Positions 12,101 to 17,128 of a stretch of 41,608 nucleotides of DNA are shown piece after piece; the stretch's first letter is position 1, and each line of letters begins with the position of its first letter. Below the pieces are notes generated by a model, which worked only from the letters and a program-made list of their open reading frames with translations, ran no database searches and was not told the DNA's origin. Source of the stretch: Fuerstiella sp. (GTDB taxonomy: Bacteria > Planctomycetota > Planctomycetia > Planctomycetales > Planctomycetaceae); the NCBI GenBank assembly GCA_014238335.1, contig JABABI010000061.1, positions 1-41,608 on the forward strand. The letters run 5' to 3'. The translations under genes were made by a program, and so were the position numbers.

Positions 12101-14904
12101 AAACCAATCTGATACGACAAATTGTCGTCGATGGTGGACTCCATTCCGTCAAGGCCACCATTCCCGACGATTCGAATGATATCGCCGGGCCCGGAAGCCT
12201 GAATCGCATCGTCAATAACGCCAAACGGTGTCGACAACTGGCCGTCGGAAGCCATATTTCGAATAACACTGCCAAGGCTGTGAGCGGCCGGCACGCCGCG
12301 TGTCACAGTCACAACATTTGTTGTCGTGTTGATGGCAGTAATCGTCATCACTTCCGAGTCGATGAGAATATCGTCACCGACGCTGAAAGTGGTTACGTGC
12401 TGGAAGGGAAGGTCCGTCTGCGTACTGTCAATGGCCGTCAGCAGATGACTGGCCGCTGCCTTGTCCACGAACAGAGTATCGACTGTTGCAGCGGCGCGGA
12501 ACCAAAAATTGTAGACACCGCCCGCGACGCCATCACTGTCACCGTCAAACTTAACTCCGGTGCTGTCAATAATGGTGTTGTCCACATTCGGACGGAAGTT
12601 TGTCCGAATCTGATACGGACCATCTGAGGAACCGTTCAGCCCCGTATTTGCAATGGTCGGGTCGTACGCGTCGTTGCCTGTTGACGAAACACCCAGGAAG
12701 TACTGCCCCGGTTCCAGCGATAATTCGATAAACGAATCTTCGCTGAAATAATCGTCGTTCTGAGCGATCAGTTCGCGACTGCCATCGAGATTTTGCTTGT
12801 ACAGCCTCAACACAGAATCCAGCGTACTGGAATCAGCCAGTCGCTCGGCCATCACTTCCGCACTGAACAGGCCAGCATCCATTACATCGAACTGGTACAT
12901 GTCGATGTCGATGCTGTCCAGTCGATGCAGGTGTCTGCCATGAATGACGTCTGCGTCACCCGGAAAGCTCGGTTCAACGAATACGTCTCTGCCGGCATTG
13001 ATGCCGCCATCAGCACCCTGAACGGTTTCCGGGGGAAGCTCGTACGAATGACCCAGGCCCAACAGGTGCCCGATTTCATGCAATGCAGTTTCGAACCAGT
13101 TGCCACCCGTGTTGTCCGTCCAGTTTTCGGCCATGTCCATAATGGCCATGGTACCGCCTGCCAGACCAGCCACACCGCCAGGACCGGTCGGAATGGCCGG
13201 GTCCAGTGCTCGCAAGTCACCTGTGACGATGGTCAGACCGGAACTGTCCGTTTCCGTAAAATCGATGCCGAGCAGATTGGAGTAGAGATCAAAGATCTCC
13301 CGAGCGCGTTGTTTTTCGTTCTCGGTGATCAGATTGCTCAGGGCATTCCCCTGAGGGTCGAAACCGTAGTCGATTTTGAAGTTATAGTTTATCTTGGAAA
13401 TACCACTCGCACCGGTATCAGCGCCACCGTTCAGATGCGTTTCCACTTCGATCTGCCGGTGCCCCGGTTCGTCATTGGCGCCCGGAAATTCAAACGGGAA
13501 TAACTGCGGATCGATGCTTGAGTCGATAATTTGACTGTTTTTGACCGGATCACTGATATCACCGAGAGTCGCATTAGCCGTGTCAAAGCTGGAGCCCGGA
13601 TCAGTTCCCGGTGCAAATTGTGTTGGTGCCAGCGGCTTGACTTCATCGTTGCCGATTCGCAGCCGATAGGTTCCGGAACTGGGCAGCCCGGGGTTGTTCA
13701 ACAGGTCAATATCAGCGGCAAAAGTCAGCTTAGCGGTGCTGGCCACTGAATCGTAAACAACTCCGGTAGGACTGTGATGAACGTCGTCCTCGTTGGAAAC
13801 CGTGTCGTTCGTGAAAATCAGTTGATAGAAGTCGGTGTTGATCGCTGCCACCGGGTCCAGCTGATCCTCGTTGAAATACACGACGATCTGATCGCGTGCC
13901 TGGGACAGGCTGCCGTCCGGCATGCGGGTGACGGGTTGAGGATCAACCGCGACAACACGCGCCCCAAGGTCCAGTGTCAGATCGAAGCTGAAGTCCTGGC
14001 TACCGTTGAAGACTTCACCCTGAACATTGGCCAGTGGCGCGCTGCTGGCACCGTCCAATGTGATGCGATACGTGTCATCAATCAGGTTTTCTGCAAACCT
14101 GACAATGACTTCTTCAGGAGTATCACCGATTCCAACGTAACCGATTGTTACGGGAACTTCGTTGCCTTCGGCAAACTGTCCGTCGTGACCCGCCCTTGCG
14201 ACAGTAATCGTGTCCGTTGAAACAGTCTGTGGATCAATGATCTGTCCGGGATTGAACTGCAGCGTCAGTTCGTTCGGGGGTGTGTTCAACGTCGTCGTCG
14301 GCAGTGCCGGGTCAACGTTGATAAACGTTCCCTCGTTGGGCAGGACGGCGATCAATGTCGGATCCGGCAGATCGACACCAAAGAAGAATGTCTGATCAGC
14401 GCCGTTGTTGATGGCTTCTCCACCATCATTGGCCATTGGGGCCACGGCGTTGCCGCCGGCGTCAAGGCCGTCACCTTCCATCGTCAGGCGGTATTGATCC
14501 GTCAGCAACTGCTGACCGAACTGAAAGTAGACAAGGTTCTGATTAGGCAGAGGATTGCCGCCAAAGCCGGTCAGCGATATTGACAGGTCGTCCGCAGTAT
14601 CAAACGTGCCGTCGCCACCGGCGGCATCCACAACCAGTGTCGTAGCATTGACGGTACTCAGATCCATCACCTGCGTCGCGTCAAACTGCAGCGTCACCTG
14701 AGCAGGCGTCGCCTGAAGCACTGTATTTTCCGGAAACGCTGTTCCACCAGGGAGTGTTGCCCCCTGAAACATCGGAGACGTCAGCAACGTCTTGGATTCC
14801 AAGTGCTCTGCTTGGCGGGACGCATGCTCGATTCGGCGAGTAATGCGACGTGGACGGGACTGAAGGTGGTTACGAAACGACTTAAGCCATGAAGAAATCA
14901 GCAT
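1..14904 (-). CDS. Giant multidomain secreted/surface protein with metzincin motif (C-terminus beyond left edge)
   Basis: A single frame runs from an ATG at 14904 to base 1 with no stop seen: at least 4,968 codons. I confirmed that the frame holds at several points (near 13080, 11700, 9360, 6480, 3060 and 60). AAGGG lies 6 nt before the ATG. In order, the protein has a basic N-terminus ending in LESKTLLT (residues 35-42, like the planctomycete LEPR-xLL motif), Ig-like segments, a matrixin-like region with HEIGHLLGLGHS (609-620), a pre-peptidase-like domain (about 664-745), beta-helix-like segments, a MAM/jelly-roll-like domain (about 1390-1535), two further pre-peptidase-like domains (about 1890 and 2105), a propeller-like stretch, many copies of an 85-95-residue module, and cadherin-like/tandem-95-like segments (VNDAP motifs). 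The gene is monocistronic as far as visible and divergent from the SGNH hydrolase gene. Adhesion or biopolymer processing at the cell surface is inferred. The C-terminus is not visible. Confidence 0.9.
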   Translation of the reverse strand, partial: MLISSWLKSFRNHLQSRPRRITRRIEHASRQAEHLESKTLLTSPMFQGATLPGGTAFPENTVLQATPAQVTLQFDATQVMDLSTVNATTLVVDAAGGDGTFDTADDLSISLTGFGGNPLPNQNLVYFQFGQQLLTDQYRLTMEGDGLDAGGNAVAPMANDGGEAINNGADQTFFFGVDLPDPTLIAVLPNEGTFINVDPALPTTTLNTPPNELTLQFNPGQIIDPQTVSTDTITVARAGHDGQFAEGNEVPVTIGYVGIGDTPEEVIVRFAENLIDDTYRITLDGASSAPLANVQGEVFNGSQDFSFDLTLDLGARVVAVDPQPVTRMPDGSLSQARDQIVVYFNEDQLDPVAAINTDFYQLIFTNDTVSNEDDVHHSPTGVVYDSVASTAKLTFAADIDLLNNPGLPSSGTYRLRIGNDEVKPLAPTQFAPGTDPGSSFDTANATLGDISDPVKNSQIIDSSIDPQLFPFEFPGANDEPGHRQIEVETHLNGGADTGASGISKINYNFKIDYGFDPQGNALSNLITENEKQRAREIFDLYSNLLGIDFTETDSSGLTIVTGDLRALDPAIPTGPGGVAGLAGGTMAIMDMAENWTDNTGGNWFETALHEIGHLLGLGHSYELPPETVQGADGGINAGRDVFVEPSFPGDADVIHGRHLHRLDSIDIDMYQFDVMDAGLFSAEVMAERLADSSTLDSVLRLYKQNLDGSRELIAQNDDYFSEDSFIELSLEPGQYFLGVSSTGNDAYDPTIANTGLNGSSDGPYQIRTNFRPNVDNTIIDSTGVKFDGDSDGVAGGVYNFWFRAAATVDTLFVDKAAASHLLTAIDSTQTDLPFQHVTTFSVGDDILIDSEVMTITAINTTTNVVTVTRGVPAAHSLGSVIRNMASDGQLSTPFGVIDDAIQASGPGDIIRIVGNGGLDGMESTIDDNLSYQIGFDNSNQILEDGRELEVPQGVTVMIDAGAVFKLQKSRVGVGSSSSIIDRSRGALQVLGTPGRDVIFTSWLDESIGTDTSLGTPTSPDIGNWGGLVFRNDTDRAQNRFNYQTEGIFLNYVAHSDIRYGGGQVVVDNTLQTVNPIHITRAQPTIVHNRITMNEDSAMSADPDSFEEVTFNTPRYQGGLTAFTSDYKRVGPDIYGNTLLDNSTNGLFVRVQTSAGADTLKLTVPGRFDDLDIVHVIAQNLEIQGTPSGSYLEQTPPQVTITAVTGSGNGSLTQGEQFNYRVTFVDGNGFESPASGVTATATVPATGGILLEQLPVATGVYTGRRIYRSQNGGTDPYDLIAELDKSATTYQDVGGDLGRTLIDVPSRNRIRIDASLAIDAGVIVKLEGSRIQTGFGAQLIAEGQAGREIIFTSRLDDKYGAGGTFDTNDDGDLVGRLQTLFFDDFSSGTLDPLRWSMADTSADGQAINSDGFNEPSEPLSLNMFSDASVNASLRRVQSETIDLSGEVRATLEFSFQRTGGGESPEAGDDLFVEFRDAAGNWVEIDRQLGTGPDMVNFERIVVDLPALALHANFAFRFRHSGVDVAAVDGDDYFIDDVLIRQGRTAAAPEAGDWGGIYIGHTGSISVDQALITHAGGVIPLESDFAGFNPIEIHQAKGRIRNTVFENNAGGLGGTAPGNRFDLLPHSTGTIFVRGAQPVIIDNIFRDNSGPVININTNALNSDIVTDPGRSTGAVDRQAGYIDNQGPLVRDNTLGRNQINGMLVRGETLTTQSVWDDTDMVHVLQNEVYIPDLHTSGGLRLESSPAESLVIKLSGANSGFSASGEPLDIVDRIGGMLHVVGQPGQPVVMTSLADDTVGAGFDLDGFPLNDTNNDGNVTDPTDAANRWRGISIEEYAHDRNIGVYVENEVADAAIADSNATTAEVVGTIAADQKSGDETLRLGFEIHGTIDNPGDVDVYSISAEAGSQIWIDIDQSTQALDTVVELLDASGQVLALSDNTLDEDEQDGSWSVVANNGTQAFTLDYSQYNSDDLFTLNQRDAGMRVLLPGTVGTRTDYLIRVRSSNIDSTDGAASRTDLEDPTLVGNGLTQGAYQLQVRLQELDEFPGTTVQFADIRYAATGIDITGLPIHSPLTGESEEVEGTDTDLGNLMDTDRAVLAVRGNIVDPADIDFYKFEVNYESTQQIAGVALVGPHVPVTFDLDYSDGFGRGDLTMAVYDSGGSLILIGRDSNIADDRHHSPDDSPLLSDLTRGTVGAFDPFIGSVELPGGNYTLAVTNNRLLPSGLDQFFNSGSSSAALRVEPINSVERIAEERFSGPTDTFTSASAPTTDLFTVSDLGELDPSHVVPFNLADVVLFVSSGFGITGSNETSVRTVNPFTGYQDTVLGQFGPSIGDIAMRPDGQLYTMTTGPQGGGASNAGNTGNYLEIDTGTAAVNNIGDDGITANLSNNGAPPDAVAYANAHFVFDAMMFSGTGGSDRFAIGTRVDPLALPNNTSKVNQYDENVLFNFSSQGSAVDGVASDRTGFARAFSGAGTTQREIGQVNTIGDANVTGMAMLNDGSGDTYIVDENGMLYTLNLFAATATFVVDLGVPNAAGLAAGPDDVEDSAFASMLFTIDATGELFAFDTMGVPQPIFVDAQTSVDTGTFAVNGLAFGTLERNLWGLTGHRGTDAGHGVETRFDDSVLATREEGGTTLYFGNTIGGPNAGNQNDLANGTINDVNFPGGAHGSAVSNQFSLVGYDKDDKPALYFNYFLETENAEYDYGPNPDDLMRDSFRVFVGDESGEWNLVSTNDGLQLSDFPDEFDYGPDGTATMAPVTQNFPDVVETFDTAEWRQARVDLSNYAGRDNLRLRFDFSTAGSMDIGNLNTRGFELYALSADKLSDGDTFVVDTMTFEFELGRHMTVPSGAAALGESFDLYAETFTYVLASTGPNEIAVTAAMTAKEVADATVAAINANPNLTGISIDLPGGAMAEGESFTVDGETFTFTANPLLPNDILADPAAVPPDTADVLVSRAVISINNVLGAGTAVANGASIDLPTTTSVDSYGGTLDLSGATVPGLEGETFTVRGETFTFTSTPVLTNDIDISGAPTLSALTATTIAEINAVIGAGPALAHDLGAPNRISVPDLPLAADAFTIGGTLDLSSVAAVADLELQAFRVLGQTFTFTATPVVGQNDIDISAAATVADATAAAIGVINTTLGAGTALAHDLTVPERITIVNLAGGSFVLSRDLTIPAELGGNLEGESFFAFGQIFTFTDTPVAATDIQINPADTGDTIATAAAAIINGVVGGGDRASAAGAGGVLQLNAFDSRFGETVQLPNGAAVLGDSLTIDGITFDFVTTPSFFPPNPNPEIIVAAGNSSTVVAFLTANEINAQFGVGTAVRDGDKLLLTAGTVTSEIGATSTGAIAITGAGTTLTFAGTGATVIGEILSVGGNQYTFVDNTGGPGLGTFDIGVLPADAANVVAAAAQGVLAVDFPGDVTVLTNVITLANGLTAEDNILLDATNVPVGLTFGTEVNADAVGTPLVIDAAATTLTDNPLSPATSPLSASNANRVTVFSATETDMTSMSAVLTLAGGAGVTVGNTAVVLSDVNATANEVAVEIRQALANVFSPIGGGPIGDITNIKGAENLIRVIGHNVVNAGPLGLTGKLSGALPGDEFGAYEAGFVSSQAALRPGSLRGMNNAVEGVHVDDIIIGFAERGEMVINAPAGTGFTSNLDVENANYPAGQSWLGIDVGEYDVEIRRANDFGETQGESPTNALGRSIDTNDREAQLVSVTLPRLSEDVQHASTVTVSDGVDSVTFQFLDQNETTIPGSGLFPILFDPLTDEPYTLAAELRDAINQPIVQGILDVKAALSDGTDSGTASTSSTVHLTGNATVTGSNEAIVATLSIGAVTVSPLGSSFSTSDGVETLGAPPPFGTAILVDGTAFFFVDGAVTPMPTPTQIAVLVTETAVQVAAKAAVVLDAFFPAAVSSSANIVNLPTGIIVEDFDSFGDQNHHRDQGQLIIHSSFVTDSSNFGISVDAGVRENNTRPRPGSVRNLQVLNSSRLATSVVITNNVVAGNISGGIQFSGDQTNNPSGIVPYGRIVNNTIVGVGTGTGILVTQSASPTLMNNIVADFNTGISVDASSLAAGTTIGSTLYRIPAPNQPTAGIGLGTFPLQLSAADPLFVDQVNRNYYLAPLSPAIDSGLETLGDRPALVSVKGPLGLGTSPILAPKFDVYGQLRGDDGDAPNTSGQGGNVFIDRGAIDRVDFFRPRASLVSPLDQSLVAPVDLDPALDRVSISGPDLVREFTIKLTDEGIGIDTINVVSEQFVLLQEGVPLLEGVSYLWRYNSSTGDVTFQSPTAFTTDRSYEIRVKNTAAVVNDPNDIDGVKDLAGNFLVPNQIDGTTRFFISLSDGVNDAPINAVPGDQTTPEDTVFTFASGTPDAISVSDSDAHLGSNELTVTLLADHGSVPVITAGPARDSLRFPAATTLVGQTVDIRDQRTADTTTTFTFVNAAPADSTEIQIDPAVDDATAVAAAVAAAVSAALPAAPAAAPAGDTVTLVAGVTAEGLYFTSSAIGVAGADQITVLDAATVVGEQLTINSPTLGSVIFTYVDINVVTSPARNEIGVDANAGTANDVAAATVAAINDVKMFGAGASSATLAVIDLTGGLSASDSDGTSIQVNGLVITVPDGATVIGEEINVDSTIFRYVDAAIVVGPTTTEIAVDVTDLAAQVAVATQLVLNAHGAVVGTASASVDTVSLDAGTVATVVPLTLAGSRLTMPAGAAVIGDHIAVGGSVFTFVDAAVVTAPTATEIAVGAGDTAMAVAEKTRTVLNTAFPASVPVVTGDFVIVDGVAVSGATPATGQAVVTISGNVSLVNQALGDLPFLPATDYFGPALVSVYTEDFGQFTHDPAGQIHESDLDVVAFDVTPVNDAPRIGMIADDSVDEDVDTTPMDGSNDTHQVMVPGVADGPINEEGAIAVTAALNVVTNIAMPSGADALGQSLTINGTIFAFVETAPSGQTEIQINSTDSSQQVALKTQAVLNA
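520..1690 (-). repeat. Second array of about four modules (giant protein)
   Basis: Four copies follow one another. Their F-x-F/Y-V strands read TTTFTFVNAAP, VIFTYVDINV, TIFRYVDAAI and SVFTFVDAAV. Each is followed by TEI-x-I/V and an Ala-rich helix, for example DVAAATVAAIND. The array is flanked by cadherin/tandem-95-like segments with NDAP motifs (about 1720-1900 and 285-400). Confidence 0.7.
3160..3740 (-). repeat. Two further, more diverged copies of the module (giant protein)
   Basis: One copy carries ASTVTVSDGVDSVTFQFL followed by an Ala/Ile helix (AAELRDAIN). The other carries GTAILVDGTAFFFVDGAV and TQIAVLVTETAVQVAAKAAV. Both keep the strand-strand-helix shape of the array at 4250-6470. 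A beta-helix-like segment separates them from the next array. Confidence 0.6.
4250..6470 (-). repeat. Tandem array of about seven 85-95-residue modules (giant protein)
   Basis: Reading N to C, residues about 2812-3550 hold successive units with a common shape: G-E/D-x-F/L-x-V-x-G, then x-x-F-T-F-T/V, then a D/E-I-x-I strand, then an Ala-rich helix ending in x-I-N, then GAGTA/ALAH-like residues and a closing strand. Examples are GESFTVDGETFTFT, GETFTVRGETFTFT and GDSLTIDGITFDFV. The units diverge in sequence, so this is an old expansion. I do not recall a named family for the unit. Confidence 0.75.
9515..9760 (-). repeat. Beta-helix capping repeat, copy 3 (giant protein)
   Basis: Residues about 1715-1796 carry SLVIKLSGANSGFSASG, then DRIGGMLHVVGQPG and VVMTSLADDTVGAG. 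This matches copies 1 and 2 in the order of its sub-motifs. A short acidic linker with DTNNDGNVTDPTD follows, which resembles a calcium-binding loop. Confidence 0.6.
10830..11022 (-). repeat. Beta-helix capping repeat, copy 2 (giant protein)
   Basis: Residues about 1294-1358 carry IDASLAIDAGVIVKLEGSRI, then AQLIAEGQAG and IIFTSRLDDKYG. This parallels copy 1 (IDAGAVFKL, GALQVLGTPG, VIFTSWLDESIG). It is followed by a MAM/jelly-roll-like domain and then another beta-helix-like stretch. Confidence 0.65.
11860..12085 (-). repeat. Beta-helix capping repeat, copy 1 (giant protein)
   Basis: Residues about 940-1015 carry the pattern VPQGVTVMIDAGAVFKL, then GALQVLGTPG and VIFTSWLDESIG. Similar blocks follow at 10830-11022 and 9515-9760. 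Each comes just before or within a beta-helix-like stretch with recurring N and G residues. The copies have diverged and do not match at nucleotide level. Confidence 0.7.
13045..13080 (-). other. Metzincin zinc-binding motif HExxHxxGxxH in the giant protein
   Basis: Codons 609-620 encode HEIGHLLGLGHS, which fits the metzincin/matrixin pattern: His609, His613 and His619 as zinc ligands and Glu610 as general base. The preceding 100 residues look like a matrixin domain (INYNFKIDYG and an acidic AREIFDLYS helix). No methionine stands where a Met-turn would be expected shortly after the third His; the local sequence is ELPPETVQG. Whether it is an active protease is therefore uncertain. Confidence 0.8.
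14779..14904 (-). other. LEPR-xLL-like N-terminal signal region of the giant protein
   Basis: The first 42 codons encode a short amphipathic start, an Arg-rich stretch (RPRRITRRIE, 17-26) and LESKTLLT (35-42). Large planctomycete exported proteins often begin with a basic stretch followed by a LE-x-R-x-LL sequence. Here Lys replaces the usual Arg. The segment lacks a classical long hydrophobic signal peptide, as is usual for this group. Its role in targeting is inferred from its recurrence in the group, not shown. Confidence 0.65.
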
Positions 14905-15984
14905 TTTGCGCCCTTGGTGACCAATGAACGTGATCGTGTGTGAATTCGCGTTACGCAATTCAACCCAAACGGATCAGAGAGGTCAGAGAGAGATTAATCC
15001 TAAAACAGACCGGAATCGGTTAGATCGTATTTCCTGGACAGATTTTCGAGAAATTAGAGCGGTTCGCCTATCACAACACGCAAAACTGCGCATACGACAA
15101 GACGGGCATTATCCATTAATCAAACACTCCAAAGTCCAGCGAAAAAGTAAGAAAACATGGGAACCGTTGCAGTTCGCGTGGTCGGAAATGCAACAAGTGG
15201 ACTTTCCCTGAAAATAGACAGGTACAAACTACTTCGAAAAATGCCTTTGCCAGGTTTGGTGCCGCGCCAAATACAGCAAAAACACAGCCTATGGTTCAGA
15301 AATGATGCAACGGAGCGGTATGGCTTCCGGTTGGTCTCACGGGGGCGATGGAGACTCAGGTACGCCGACAGCAGATCCTTCAGTTTTTCCTTGCCCCCCG
15401 GGTTCCTCGTTACATTTATTCACAGAAATCCTGGTGACTAAATGGTGGATGGTTGAGCCCGGTACGTCTCCCCATCTAACCAAAAGCTGCAAAGAAAAAC
15501 AGCCTGCCGCCAACAGTAAAACACTGCGACTGCTGGCCGGAAGTGCTGAGCGCACAAACGCCCCGGTGTTTCCTGTGTCGACTTGTCTGGCCTCTGTGTC
15601 GACTTGTCTGGCTGACGAGCACAAAAAAGGCCGCTGCACCCCACGTTGTGCCCTCATATCAGCAATATTCGTCGTAGACCGCGGTAGCCCGGGGGGGGAC
15701 TTGAGAATGCTGTGCGGGGACAATCGGCGCAACCCCACCCCCGCCCACCCAGGGGTGCGACAGTAGCGACCCACAAGGAAGGCATCAAATTCGTAAAGCC
15801 CGTTAGTCCCGGACCTTCTGTTCGCGTGACCAGGCGAGCATGCTTTGTTATGGTCTGACAGCTATCACCCGAGCGGCACTCCGTCTCCAGCGAAGCGGGG
15901 TTTGAGCCCCAAAAACATTGCAGCCAACGGTGTCTCTGACCACAACGGCATTGTTATTGACGAATATTTGCTAAGGAGCGAATC
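14905..15984. other. Intergenic region between divergent genes
   Basis: These 1,080 bases lie between the start of the giant minus-strand gene and the SGNH hydrolase gene. I see no convincing gene here. The overlapping frames at 15302-15766 (plus) and 15337-15774 (minus) have no family resemblance and no good ribosome site. The region holds a 19-nt direct repeat (15573-15612), a run of eight G (15691-15698) and a small GGGG-TTTGAG-CCCC hairpin near 15898-15911. Promoters for both flanking genes should lie here, but I cannot pick clear -35/-10 pairs. Confidence 0.5.
15573..15612. repeat. Two copies of a 19-nt direct repeat
   Basis: The unit CTGTGTCGACTTGTCTGGC occurs at 15573-15591 and again at 15594-15612. 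The copies are perfect, start 21 nt apart, and are separated by CT. They lie in intergenic DNA upstream of both divergent genes, so they could be paired regulator sites or a dispersed repeat family. Confidence 0.75.
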
Positions 15985-17106
15985 TTGGATTCATCTTGTT
16001 CTCGCAGATCGTTTCTGGCGTCTTCTGCAGCCGGAACAATTCTCGCCGCCAGCAGGTCCCTGGCCAGTGGGTCCCTGGACGCGTTGCAGACAGACAACGT
16101 TCAGTGGCACGATGTCCGTGAGTGGGGAGTGGAAGGACGAGGTTTCGCAGACACCGAAAAATACTTCGATCGTCTACCGGCACGGGCAAAAGGAGTGGTG
16201 CGTGATGCGGTCTGGAATCTCAGTCGGCATTCGTCCGGCATGATGGTGCGATTTCAAACGGATGCGACAGAAATACATGCAGAATACGGAGTTACATCAA
16301 AAAATTTGGCCATGCCTCACATGCCGGCAACCGGTGTTAGTGGCTTGGATCTTTATGCAAAAGATAACAACGGCAATTGGAGATGGGTAGCTGTCACGCG
16401 ACCTTCCGCGCAGCAGATGAAACTGTCTTTAATTAAAGGTATGCGGCCAGGCACGCGGGACTATGCCGTTTACCTGCCGCTGTATAACGGCACTGAGTAC
16501 CTCAGACTCGGCGTCGCTGCAGAGAACAGCTTCGAACCCGTGGTCCCGCGAACAGATAAACCCATCGTGTTCTACGGAACGTCCATTACTCATGGCGCCT
16601 GCGCGTCGCGTCCGGGCATGCCACACCCGGCGATTCTGGGACGGCGGCTTGATCGCCCCGTCATCAATCTGGGCTTTTCCGGCAACGGCAAACTTGAAAA
16701 AGAGGTCGGAAAGTTTCTGGAAGAACTGGATCCGTGCGTTTACGTGCTCGACTGTTTGCCGAACATGGTGGCCCGTGAGATCGAAGAACGCGCGGAACCC
16801 ATGGTCAAACAACTTCGCGCTGCTCACCCCGGTGTCCCGATTGTGCTGGTCGAAGATCGAACCTATCCCCAGTCATGGATCCTGCCGGCCCGTAAGGAGC
16901 GCAACGATTCCAGCCGGGTGCCGTTTCGGGCAGCGTTTCGAAAAATGCAGGATGCCGGCGTCGACAACCTCTTCTACATCGACGGGGAAAGCCTGCTGGC
17001 GAAGAATCGCGATGACACCACCGATGGGTCGCATCCATCAGACCTGGGATTCTTCAATCAGGCAAATGCGATCGAACCCGTATTGCGACAGGCGTTGAAG
17101 ATTTGA
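15985..17106 (+). CDS. Tat-exported SGNH/GDSL hydrolase with GxDLY N-terminal domain
   Basis: The 373-residue protein is probably an extracytoplasmic esterase of the SGNH superfamily (GxDLY plus Lipase_GDSL_3 architecture). The start is a TTG at 15985, supported by TAAGGAG 6 nt upstream. SRRSFLASSAAG (residues 6-17) is a twin-arginine-type signal. The GxDLY motif is at 120-124. SGNH blocks are visible: GTSITHG with nucleophile Ser200, GFSGNG (230-235) with the oxyanion Gly, LPN with Asn260, and DGSHPSDLG with Asp347 and His350. All four catalytic positions are intact. The substrate is unknown; sugar or polysaccharide acyl esters are usual for relatives. The FMN glutamate-synthase-like gene follows after 22 nt, so the two are probably co-transcribed. 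Confidence 0.9.
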   Translation: MDSSCSRRSFLASSAAGTILAASRSLASGSLDALQTDNVQWHDVREWGVEGRGFADTEKYFDRLPARAKGVVRDAVWNLSRHSSGMMVRFQTDATEIHAEYGVTSKNLAMPHMPATGVSGLDLYAKDNNGNWRWVAVTRPSAQQMKLSLIKGMRPGTRDYAVYLPLYNGTEYLRLGVAAENSFEPVVPRTDKPIVFYGTSITHGACASRPGMPHPAILGRRLDRPVINLGFSGNGKLEKEVGKFLEELDPCVYVLDCLPNMVAREIEERAEPMVKQLRAAHPGVPIVLVEDRTYPQSWILPARKERNDSSRVPFRAAFRKMQDAGVDNLFYIDGESLLAKNRDDTTDGSHPSDLGFFNQANAIEPVLRQALKI

Positions 17107-17128
17107 CCTGAATCACAGGAGATGAACG

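Noticed and set aside
12793..13503. Plus-strand frame of 236 codons
   Set aside because: It is antisense to the metzincin region of the giant protein, which carries clear motifs.
15302..15774. Overlapping frames on both strands in the intergenic region
   Set aside because: Neither has a ribosome site, a domain, or sensible composition; they are long by chance in GC-rich DNA.
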